From Neospora caninum Liverpool (taxonomy: Eukaryota; Apicomplexa; Conoidasida; Eucoccidiorida; Sarcocystidae), in the NCBI RefSeq assembly GCF_000208865.1, contig NC_018395.1, positions 1,705,920 to 1,769,919 on the forward strand: DNA of 64,000 bases, in the 5' to 3' direction. Of the stretch, positions 1-12,000 are shown one piece after another; the stretch's first letter is position 1, and the number at the start of each line of letters is the position of its first letter. The notes under the pieces were generated by a model. It had not been told where the DNA came from, searched no databases, and saw only the letters and a list, made by a program, of their open reading frames with translations. A program made the position numbers and the translations under genes.

Positions 1-3000
1 CTGGGAGCCCAAGAGACAGAGGGCCGGCCCAGCCCAGAGAATCCGACCCAGCCTCAGAGGGCGCCCCGCGGCCCACACTCTGTCCACCGACTCTGTCGCG
101 CACCTCATGACCGGTCGGTGGAACCCCAGCCTCCTCCAGACTGGGCAGCCGCCAGCCCCCCTCTTCGTCGAACACCGGGGGACCGGGTAGACCGCGAGGG
201 GCTCCCGCGGCCCCGTACAGTGGCGCAGAGCCATAGAGGCTTTTAGGATGCACCCCTGGTGCCCCGCGACCCAGCGCAGAGCCATGATGTGGAGGCATTC
301 CACCGGCAGCGGGAGCGAGATGGCCGTCTCGAACCGGTACGCCGTGGTTCGGATCGACGCCAAGCCGCTGCCAGCCACCCGGCGAAACAGTTCCTGCAGG
401 AAGCTGCTCCCAACCAGCCGGTGCGTAGGGAGACCCCACATGCCCACGAGCGAAGCCTCCGGGCCCAGGACCGCCTCTGGCTCGGTACATCGCTGGCGAC
501 GCCTGCGAAGGATCGACGTAGAACCCTTGTCCACGATTGGCCACCACAGGGCTGCGAGGCACGCCTGGCCCTAGATCGCCTTGCATGGGCGCAGAATACG
601 CATACGGCGAGCTGGCTGCACGCTGTTCCGCGTCTTCCGCGCATTCACAGGACAATGTCGCAATGACGTCTACACAGACCGTAGGAGTGTGCGATAAAGC
701 ACTGCAGCATCCCAGCCGATAGTACGGCGCGGCTCTCAACGGGATCCGATGAGCAGGCACAGCTAGATATCGTGTAGGGAAGGGGAGCACCCAAGCGGGG
801 ATCTTCGCCGCCGCAAGTACAGCCGTTGTCGCAGGGAAGGAGACCTGGAGCGAGTCAATTCCAACGGAAAGGAAAACACTTTTCGGCAAGTGATCGAGAA
901 AGGTGGATGCAAACCCCGCCGCCGCGCGAAACGTCTGGGACGAGTGGCCCCACAGCTTGTGGTCGACGCGATCGGCGGCGGCCTCCGCCGCCGCCTTCGC
1001 TCCCCTGCTGGGTCCCCCTGCCCCGTCCTTGGCTTTCCCGTCAAGTCGCGCGGCCCCAGCGCCTTCCTGGGCCTGGCCGGCTCCTCGTGGGTCAACGGCG
1101 GGCGCGTGCGCCACGCGTTCTCTGTCGGTATCCGACTCCCCGGCGCCGGGCCCCGTTTTCACGTTCTCCGCCGGCGGGTCCGAATGCTTTTTACCGCTCA
1201 CAGAATCCGCGGTTTCCTGTCCAAAATGGACACGCCCAGCAGAGGTTCCACTGACGCGCTCCCAGCTGCCGGTCGTCGTGTCTCTCCCCGCGTCAACTTC
1301 AGAGCCGAGGCAGAACGCGCTCCCGTCTGCAGCGGTCTCGCTGTGCTCTTGAATGATTCGCCCAATCTCTGTCTTGAAGCGCTGCAGGACTCCAACCAAC
1401 CCTCCTTCCGGTCTCGCCAGCTGCACCACGGTCTTCACCAGGAACGGGTCCACCGAGCAAAACGTGGGGTGGACAGACACCTTACACATCATCGCATTGT
1501 CGCCACCCTTGTCGTCTGCGTCGGCATAACTGCCGACATCTGCATTCTCCCAGTCTTTCAGACGGAACAGAATCTTGAGATGAGGATCCTGTGCACACGC
1601 ACGGCCGCCCACGTTCGCCGAAGCTTCCGGTCTGTGGCTAGCGGCAGCTCCGTCCGCTTTCTCGGCGTCTCTGTCGTCTGGAAAATGAGAAGATTCGTGG
1701 CGACTGTCGGACCCGCGTGACGAGCGCGCTCGCGTGGTGTAGGACTGGGTGGCGGGGTCGAAGCGCACACTCGCCAAATTCGACCGCTTCGCCTCGGCCA
1801 CCCCACCACCGACGCTCTCCAGTGTGCCGCCTGGGCTCCAACCGGCCCCCGGCCCCTTGTCCCCCGCCCCCTTTTTACCCTGTGCCCGCGCGCGAAGCAC
1901 ATGTTCATAAAGGAGCGTCTGCTCTCTCAATTCGTCTTGCTTCCTCTTCAGTTCCTGCTGTTCCTGATCTCGCTGCTTCCGAAGGAACGTTTGCTCCCCG
2001 GTGGAAGTTGTGCGCGCAACGACGGGGAAAAGCACAGGTGTAACATGCTGAGCTGCAGCGGCGTAGGCGAAGAACGGTACACTCGGGAGGGCCATGGAAA
2101 CGAAGTCGTCGCACCAGAGCTCCTGAAGCAGCAGATTCGCTCCCATGAGATTCGCCGCCGACTGCTGAACGCGAAGACTCGCTTCTACCAACTCTGGTGG
2201 AAGGTCCAGCGAAGAGACACAAGCGGCTGAGTCCTCTAGCGCCCATCCACTCTGGGGCTCCTGCCCCACACCTGGCCATCCGACCCCCACAGATGCCGTT
2301 GGTCCACTGTACGAGCCGCCCGCCCCTCCGGAACGACTTCCCCACGCGGTTCCGGAAGACACTCCTGCCGGCCGCTGCGCCGAGTCCTCCGTCACCCCGT
2401 CAACCGCATCTCTGCGGTGGCGATAAGAGCTGTGGCGGAGATGCGCGGTGACGCCATCTGTCGCGTGCGCTCCAGGGAGAGCAACAGCTTGCGCGGACAG
2501 CCGCCTAAATAGTGCGCCCGAATGAAGGAGTGAGGGATGTAACCCGCCGACTCCTTGATGGGCTGCGGCTGCGAGGGCTCCCCTAACCGCCGCGGCGCTG
2601 GCGAGAGCCGCTGGATGGGAGTGAGACCCCCCTCTTAAAAAGGTCAACGGGTGGTGCCGAGACCGTATCGAACTCAGTCTGCGTTCTCCCGTCCCAATGT
2701 GACCATACTGTAGAAGGTCTGCGGCTCCCCCCAACACCAACGGGCCGTTTAGATGGTGAGCGTGGAAACCTGTCCAGGGGTGGAAACCGAGGCCGCGAAC
2801 GTTCGTGGACCTCTGGTGAAATGGAGCTCTTCTGACTCGGCTGTCGAAGAAGAGGCCTGCTGGCGCTGACGACTGGGGCGCAGCCTCCTCGCCGTGACGG
2901 AAGCTGCTTCCGACTGCCGCAAAGCCCGGCCGCTCTGGAGATCGCACAGGTGGGACAGCTAGTCGTGGCACCGCAGGAGCACCAGATGCCCACTGTTGAC

Positions 3001-6000
3001 CTCGTGACTCTGGAGAGAACCCCGCATTTGCACTGATCGCTCCAGCGCTCCGAGGACTCCCGCATGCGCCGACAGTCAGCCGGTGGGCCGCGCCCGGCCT
3101 GTCGGCAGCGCCCTGCGGGGACAACCGGTCACTGCCCTGCCCCAGGTTCGCCTCCGCCACCGCCTGGCTGCCGGTCCCTGCACCGCCACTGGATTCGCGG
3201 CGCGCCGAGACATCTCGGTGTCCCTCAAACGCTCGTGGCGACGTGCCTGCCTCCGGGCTCACTGGGTAATTGCGCGGCTTGTCGAACGACGGGAAGTCGT
3301 CTGAGACGTACAGGACGTTCCAGACGGCCAGGCGTTTCACAGTGACCGAGAACGACTCAAGGACATAGGCCACAACCTCTTCGTCTGCTGCAAAGACCCC
3401 CGTGTCGTCTTCGAGCTCGCCAGGTGCTTCCGCAATGTCTGGCATGCGCCAGTCGCCGTCACGTCCGCCGTACGCGCCAAAGCCGCCTCGCATTCCACTC
3501 TGAGTCCAGGAGACGCCGTACCTGCCGTCAAACACGGGCTGCACGCCGCCCTGCCACCCTCCAGGCGGATCCCCGTTCGCGGGACCGACAAAATCCTCTT
3601 GGCCGGCTCCGAGGCCTCGCCCAGTTCGCGTCCGGCGCCGCGCAACTCCAGGAATGTCCTCTGTGACTAGGCCAGAGACTCGAAGCCCGCCGACGCCGAC
3701 AGCCCCATATCCCGGTACGCCACCGTGAGGCCCCATCGCCCCTAGCCCTCTGCCAGCCCCGAGCGCCGCGCCGGATGGCCCGAGAACACCTGCGGGGCTT
3801 CCAGCGCCCGGCGGTCCGCCTGCGCCGTCTGCGGTAGGCGACATGCTGGCGGGAAGCAGCTGAAGACCGCAGCCGTCGGCTCTGTCAGCAGCCGCGGGGC
3901 CGCCAACCACTTGCTGCTCGCCGTTCGTCACTCTGCCCTTGCCGCCGCGACCGTAAAATTTCACTCCCTTACGAAATGCTCCGCGTCCAGGAAGCCAAGC
4001 AGGCTTCGACTCTCCACTGTATCTCTTAAAGTTCATCGGCGGGGGCGAAGTTCCGTCGCCAGGTGCAGACGTCGGACCGGTGGCACTCGAGACGAAATGA
4101 GAAGAGCCCGCTGCTGTGGAAGAGCGGCAGTGCGAATCGAAGTCCGAGATCCTCCCGAACAACGTGCGCGAGCGCGGTCGGATACTGAAGGCCCTTTTTC
4201 TTCCAACTTTCCCTGGCTGGCCATCGCCTCCCAGCTCGGCGGCCGCGGCGGGAGATCCGGCCAGCGAACTGCCCCCGTGGGGCCTGCCGCCGACAATCCG
4301 CTTCACGCCGCCCGAAGAGAAGGTGCGTATGCGCATGCTATGGCGCTTCCGCCGCCCATCTTCTTCTGGCAGCGCCGTTCCCTGCTGCCCCGCACCCGCC
4401 CCGTCAGCACTGCATGTGCCGTTCGTCGATGCCGCACTGGCCATCCACGCGGTCTTGCGGCGAAAAAGCCACGACCCTTTGTTTCGACCGCTCATCGCTG
4501 TTCCTACTTCTGAATCCGTGATTGCGCCCGAATGCGGGGACGGCGCTAGAGGCGTCACCGCCTCTGCGCTCTCCGCACCGTGTCGATACCGGCTTCTGTC
4601 CCCAGGCGGCGCGCCCGGCTCGTCCTCGTCGTGATGGCCCTCTGAACCGTACATACCTTCGACCAAAGAGACCGCTGAAGACGACCGCCCCCCCGTGCCC
4701 CCACCAGACGATCCGCCCTCGCCGGCAAGATGCTGAAGACTCCCTGCAAATACGCTGTCAGCGGGAGAAGCAGTTGCAGCAGTCCGCGCCACCAGCCCAT
4801 GGTGATCCTGGATGCTCAGGCTTCTGCTGGAGCTCCCGAACGACCCAACATGCCCTGGATACAATCCGGTCGACCCGCGGCCCTCGTCGGATGCCCGATT
4901 GGCGCCGTCGTCGATTCCGCTGTGCCATGCGTAGCCACGATATGCGGCACCCTGATCCTTGTCGCCTCGTCGATGCCTGCGCGCAAGTCCATTACCTGCG
5001 CCGCCGTACACGTCCGCCTCTCGCGAACCGTCACCAGTCCCTTGGACGCCTCGGCCTACCGCGTCCTCCAGGTTCTGCGCCTGCCACTGGCGCTGATCGT
5101 CCCCGCCCGCGTGGCCGGAACCGTCTTCCCGCGACCGGCCTCCCGACACACCAGCGACGGTTCGGCGAAGCACTGCGGCATACTCGGTGTCGAACAGAAC
5201 CAGGGCGGCCATTGTCCACGTGCAGTTTCGAACTGCGCAGACCTGGAACCGCCAGATACAAGCCGAAATCGTTTGCTCCATCACCGTTGCCTTCGCGGCG
5301 CCCTCGCGGTCGTGCTGCCCAGCTGGTGACTCCGTCGCGAGCCTAGAGTTCCCTGGGGCGTTTGCCGGTGCCGAATCTCGGCTTCCAGCGTCTTTCCCCT
5401 GTCTCCGCGACGCTCCTGGGCTCCGGCCCTCCTCGTCGAATCCAGCTCTCGTTTGCACCTCGACGGAGACGACGGTTTCAATCTTCAGACCCAGTGTCGG
5501 TGCGTCCACAATCACCGTCCTATTGAACACATCTGTGGGCCACATATGCGGGATACTCGCTGGATTGTGCGCGTGGCGGAAGGCGACGAACGGGAGATAC
5601 TCGTGTTCATCTGTCGAATCCAGAATCGAATCCGGACTGGCGGTCGGGAACGCAGAAAGAGATCCTGCCGGCCCCAAGGCGTGTGACGAGCCCCGCACCA
5701 AACCGGTCTTCTTTGTTACCGGTGGGGCCTTCCCCGAACCGCCCGCAGGCTTCGCCGCAGCCTGTCCTCCAGACGCCCCTTCCAGCGCCAGCGGAACCCA
5801 TTCCGGCAGGGGGGCTTTCTGGATGCCGCAGCAGCGTTGCGCCGTGTACATCAGCGGATAGGGGAGGAAGCGATGTGCGGGAGGATAACCGCGAACAACT
5901 GCAGAGCCACAGCACCTGGGAGAGACACCGCCTTCAGGCTCGCCGGATCCAGATATCCCACCGGCCACGGCAGGAACCGCGTGCGCGGGCGTGCCGCCAG

Positions 6001-9000
6001 TGACTCGACTCAAACAAGCTCCATCGATGGCGTTTCTCCCCAGGGGGAAAACAGCATCGTGAGGCCCCAGTGCGGCCGGACCGGAGGACGCGACTTGTGG
6101 ATCTGTTCCGACTTTGTGTGCAATGCCCAACACGGTTTCTACGGCTCCAGAGAAAAAGGCCACAGTCTCAGGGTCGCCAAGCCCCGACGTGGTTCCAGGC
6201 ATCAGTGGAGCCTGCGAATCCGCTGTCAGCACGTTAACGGATATATCATCGAGAACGAAGTTAACTGAGATCTTCCGACAAACACCTTTCTTTTTCGACT
6301 CTCCAGAGTCCTCCAGGTCGCTGGTCCTCTCGCCTCCAGACTTGCTGCCCGCTCCACGACTGTCTCCAGTGCGCGCCGTGAACTTGCGCTGCGAAGACGC
6401 GCCTTGTGCCGGTCGAGCCATCGCCGAAGCTGCGCCACCCTGGAAGAAGTTGGGGGCTGCGGCGACGCGACTGGAAACTGCACTCGGCCAGTCTGCGTCC
6501 CCAGGAACGTACACTGGATCGAAGGCACGCCGCGGTGATACGGGATACTTCTGCATCGGGTATCCGGCGTGCTCCGGCCCTGCTGCCCCTGATAGCCGGC
6601 GAGACACACGAATCCCAGGCTCGTGACCGTCTCGATCCTTCGAGCCTGAATCGGCCTCCCAAGGCGTCCCACGACGAGCCAGGAGAGACATGCCGTGCCG
6701 TCGAGCCACCACGCTGCTCATGGGGTCGTCTGAGACGGCCGCAACGAGGAGTGAGGAGCGCTGTGTTTCCTCTTTGAAAAACTTGACGGATTGAAGCGCG
6801 ATCTCCGTCACGGAACACGTGAATGCAACGGTCGGAAACAAGTGGAGAGAGCGGATCTTCCCGTTCGCATCGACTCTATTTGCTTCGGGATTGAGGGAGA
6901 AGAACAGCACGATCTGCGGTGGAGTCGACGCGGTGAGGTTCGCCAGCCCACCTCGACGTCCCAGAAGTCCCTCACGAGGCCCCGCGCCCGAAACGCGTCC
7001 CGACGTATCGCTGCCAAAGATGAAGGCCTTGACTTGCGTATCAGGGTCGCCTGACCCGCAGATTCTCGTCGGCGCCGCCTCTTCGGGGCGGTCGTCTGCC
7101 CAGAACTCCTTCTCGTAGTCTTCGTCCACGCACTCGTCTGCATCGTCCACTATCTCCTTCCATTCGTCCAGATTCCCGGTCCGCCCTTCCAGCGTACACG
7201 CGCCTCGCCGGGTGGACTCGTTTTTGCGGAGGTGCCGATCCGAGGGCCGTGAGCGTCTCCCCGTCAGCCGCCCCGACTTGACCAAAGTGTTCACTGGCTT
7301 CATCGCCGCCGCACTCGCCTCCGCCAACTGTTTCGCTGTCTCGGCCCCGCGGCGCCCCGTTGGGCCCCTGTCCTCTCGTGTCAGCAGACTTCTGGCGGTG
7401 GCATGAAACCTGGTCGTCGTGCCTCTGAGGAGAGATCGCCGCAACCCCCCCGGGCTGTGGTCCGACCGCCCCTCGCCGCCATCCAGGTGCTCGCCATCGT
7501 CCCCTCCTTTCGCCTCGATCCCCGCGGGCGACGGCTCCCGCTTTCCCTTCCGCCTCGCAATCTGGTCTAGGCGGGAAACCAACCTCGCGGCGCGGCTCAC
7601 AGGCGAAGCCGCACCCTCAGGGCACACCGAGGTTGTCTCATCGTCACTCAGGCCGCGGGCCTCGAACCCGCTGCTGTCTCGGCTGTCCGATCCTGAAGCC
7701 GCTCGGGCGCCTCCCTCCAGCGCCAGCACCTCGTGCACGTTCGCCCGTCTCCGTTCGGTTCCTGCCTCTTGGCCAGACGGCAAGCTGCCGACCAGCAAGC
7801 CACTCGTGCCGCTGAAATTCCAATCCGTAGCTACCGAGTTGGCGCTTCGCAGTCTCGCAGGCTGGCGTCCGATCTCCTCGTCGTCGAGGTCCAAGTCCTC
7901 GTCATTTTCCCCCTCATCGTCAATCAACTCGTGGTTCGAGGGGCCGTCCTGCTCGCCTGCTCTCTCTCGGCCGGCTCCAGAGCCTTTCTCTCCTGAACGT
8001 CGGCAGGCAGGAGCCGACTGGGTCCGGAATTCGCTGCTTCCTGCCTCAGGTCGCCGCAACGCTCGAGCCCGCAGCTCGTTTGCACTGTCGCTCGTGAGCG
8101 TCCGGAAGCGGCTCGAGCTCCGCCCCGGAGGCCCAGCGACCTTCCCCGTGTTTTTGGGCCCCCACGTCTGCCCGTCAGGGCATCCAGACCAGCCGCTCGC
8201 CAGCTCGCTCCCCCCCGCGTGCCCCGCTGGCCGGGCGCCGCCGATCCCCCCGCCTCGTCCGCTTGCCCTGACTCTCCCAGTTGGATGCCCGGAAAAGTCG
8301 TCTCGTCCAGCGACGGGCTCTCCGACGTCGCCCGCAGGGAGGCTGTGGCCCTCGTCTGCATCCGGCGGTCCGTGCTGCGCGAGACCAAGTGTGTGTCGCA
8401 CTTCGCTGCTGCCAACGCCCAAGGGAGCGACATACCTGCAGAGAACGATACTCGAGTAACCGAGCCCAGAAGAACAGCCGTCTGCGAACAACGGCGCCCC
8501 GCCGGTCAGGTACAGCATTCCCGGGTCTCGGCGGGAATCTGGAGATGCATCGTTGCCACTCCTCACCCTACTGACGCGCCGCAGGCTCTGGCGAGGGGAG
8601 ACAGCTGAGCCGGCACTGGGGCCGAGTGGCTGCTGCGATTCACAGCCTGACGAGGTCGCCGGTGGAGCTACCGGATTCACATGCTGCATGAAAACCTCCC
8701 CGACTTCCGCCCTCACCGCCTTGCGTTCTCCGTGGAGATCTAGGCGCACTCGGACGTCGTTGGTGGTCAAAGCCACCGCAAGGACCTGAGTCCCCGTATA
8801 TAAGCCGACGCTGACGACCTCGCACGAAATCACGACGCGTTTCGCCATGTTCGCCGCTGCCGCCTTATCGGCAGCGAGAAGCGCCGCCACGCGTGCTGCA
8901 GCCACCGTCCGAACCTGCTTTTCACTCAAGCACTGAAACGCCGCATCGTCGGAGTCGGCTCCCCGGGCGTCTCCGGAGGCTCGAGCGCCGCCCACGATTC

Positions 9001-12000
9001 GCAGGGCCCCCTTCACCGCTTGGCCTCGCTCGACATCACGGCCCTTTGCCGCCTCAGAGACACCCTCAAGATCTCGACTCTTTCCGCTTCTTCCAGCGTC
9101 GCGTTCGGCGCCCGCGGGAGCGGGAGTCGACCCACCTGAGACACCGAGTGCACTCGACGTGTGCTTTGGTGTCTTCGTGTCTTCCGAAGGGCCGTCCTCC
9201 GGGAATGTCTCGCCTCCTGCCTTACACGCGCCCGCTCCGGCGCCACAGAGGTACATTCCTAAAACACGCGGGCCGGAATCCTCAGACGCATGGCTACCGT
9301 TGCCCCAAGTCGATGTCTTTTTCTCTGACCACTCGGCGCCTTCCTCGTCCTCGTCCCCGGTACCGAAGAGCCAACTGAATCGCGGCTCGACTGAAGAGAC
9401 AAGACCGGAGACACAGCAACAGACCAGAGCGAAACCCAGCGTAAGTTTCGAGTGTATGTCGGCATGCATCCACCCTGGAGAATCCAAGCTTGGCAACGCA
9501 TCACCACGTTCTCTGCGCTGGCATACGTGAGTCGAGACGTAGAAACCACACAGACAAGCACAGGCTATCCACTCCTCGTAAAGAGACTTACGGGCTTCGG
9601 CGTACACTCCGCTTTCGGGAGGGTCCAGAGGAGGAGGCCGTGCTCGCTGCAAAAGAGTCCCACCGGCGCGTTTCTCCTTCACTGCGCCGTTTTTTCTGCC
9701 CCCGCATTCGAGACTCGACGCGCCGGCGCCCCGGGGACTACCTGTGGAAGTCTCCGCGTCTCCCTGTCTCAGAGTTTCCGTCGCGGTTCCAGGTTGTGTT
9801 CCGGGCAAAACCGGGTTCTCCCCAGTTCCCTCTATCTTCGTCGCTCCCGCCTTCTCTCGTCTTTTCTTCGTCTCCTCCACGTGCTTGGTCGGCGCCGAGT
9901 CGCGCCGCTCCTCCTGGTCCTTCAGCATCAGTTGGTACTGCTCGTCCTCGAGCTTGTCAATCGTCAGCTGGGCGTGCTTGTCGATGTCCCGCATCTGGCC
10001 CATCTGCTTTAATTTCTGCAGCAAAGCCTTCGGATTTTGCATTGCAGTGGTGAATGGATAGCTGTGAGGAAGCAAGTATTGCCACGTCGCCCCAAGTGAC
10101 CACAGAGGCGTGCACACACCTGTATGTACACCCCGAACAGAGACACTCACGCGGTTTGGCCGCACGCGAATCCGCGTTTTCTCGATTTTGCACAGCTGCG
10201 ACACGGACTGCGACGGGTCAGCCTGGAAGCACGGCGTGAGCAGGGCTCTGGCTGTCAAGGCACCGACATCGACATCGACAGTTTGTTCGCCACAGGGTTT
10301 CTCCTCCCTGATCACGATTTTCGCGCGCTCGACAACCACTTGGACACCCTCGGTGACGGGCTCAAATCCACTCGACTCGACAGGCTCCCGCTCGGCTTCA
10401 AGAATCATTTCCTCGACTTCCTGATCCGGTGCCTCCTCGCTGTCTTCACTTGAGCTAGACGGACCAAACAGCCCCATGGCGTCCGACGAGTACAGGTCGC
10501 TGGTGTCCTCCCACATGTTGCCGTCGTCTTCGTCCTCGATGAAGGACTTCCGCCTCTCCGCAGCCTCCCGGTCTCCCCATCCCGAGCCGCTGTCGTCGCC
10601 TTCATCGTCGCCGGCCGACGGCGCGTCATGGAGAAGCCCCGCCGCCGGACCGCCCGCCGCCAGCCTGCGCCCTTCGCCCCCAAGCTCTGCGCCGTCTGGC
10701 CAGGCGCGAAGGCCACGGAATCCCAACCCCTCGCCTAGGCCTCGAGGGTGGCCCAGACTCGGAACGCCCGCTCCGCCCAAGTCATAGAACGCGAACCCAG
10801 ACGGCGCTTCCGCCGCGGAACTTCCTTCCAGGTGCACGGCTTCGCCGCCTTCTCCCCAGAACGGAGTGTAGCGATCTGGGCCGGGGATGCCTGTGTCGCC
10901 GTCCCGTGGACCAGGAGAGTAATGTCGCAGCAAGTCGTGAAGTGGTCTGCCGGGTCCTTGGATGTCGAAAACACTTCCCTGTCCGCGAGAACAGCCCCTG
11001 TGGCTCTTCCGGTCTTCGGCAAACACCAGGTGCCGGGTCGCGATAAAGGAATGGTCCCGTACAATGGTCTTCAGCTTGCGACGGCTCACAGATATCACGG
11101 GATCGTCACTCACGCCGTGGAAGTCTGCGGCGCGGAACCTGCGGACGTGGCCGAGCTGACCGCCACTGAAGCCGCGGCTGAGGACCCGCGAGAGTTGCCG
11201 CTCGACAGCTGACTTTCGGGTCGGTTTTGGAGCCAGCGAGGTTCCCAGCGATCGACGCTTCGCCGACGCATCCCAGAGACGGCGTTCGTACTGCAGAAAG
11301 GTGTTGAGTCGGCCGTAGTCGAGCAGCGACTGTCGGTAGACTAGCGTCGCCTCCGACATCTGGATCGAGATCACGTTGTCGGTGCGGGGACAGTAGTTCA
11401 CTGCGCATGCAAGGGCATCGAGGGTCGACTGGGGCGCGAGCGGATCCTCGCGCAGGAAGAGGTCGAGTGTGACGAAGGTGGTCGGCAAGACGTCGGCCAG
11501 ACTAAGTAACTCGCTCGCGACAACCGTGACTTCAGGCAGAGTGATCACGGTCTTCTTCTTGCTTCGGGTTCTCTCTTGGTCTTCGTCCCACATCAGTTTG
11601 TCGGCGAGATAGATCCGAATGCTCTTCCGCCTATCCGATCCGATCGGCCCCACGACGTCGTCGCCTTCTGCAGACCTCGCTTCCGCATCGGAAAAGCGCC
11701 CCGTCGCGCCTTCGGGAGCAGCCCCCTGGCGCCCTGCGAGAGGCGCGGCTGCTGGAAGATAGCCACGCGTCTTGTCTGACGCCTTTCGGTCAGAACCCAT
11801 CTGGTTTATGTACGCAGTCAGAGCCGAAACAACTGATCGCCGCTTGACGGGGAGAAGAGGATCAAAGTGCACAGTCGGGCCGCCAACAGCCCCACCGGTC
11901 TTTCCCGCTCTGCCCTCGCCAGCGTTCTGGCTCGTATCGCCCTGCTTGCCTACGGCAGAGTTACGAGGCGTGGCGCTCAGCAGAACGTCTGCATCGGCCA

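Noticed and set aside
7419..8459. 346-codon plus-strand ORF antisense to the VPS13-like exon
   Set aside because: Ser/Pro/Arg-rich shadow; the opposite strand is open over 12 kb with VPS13-type beta units.
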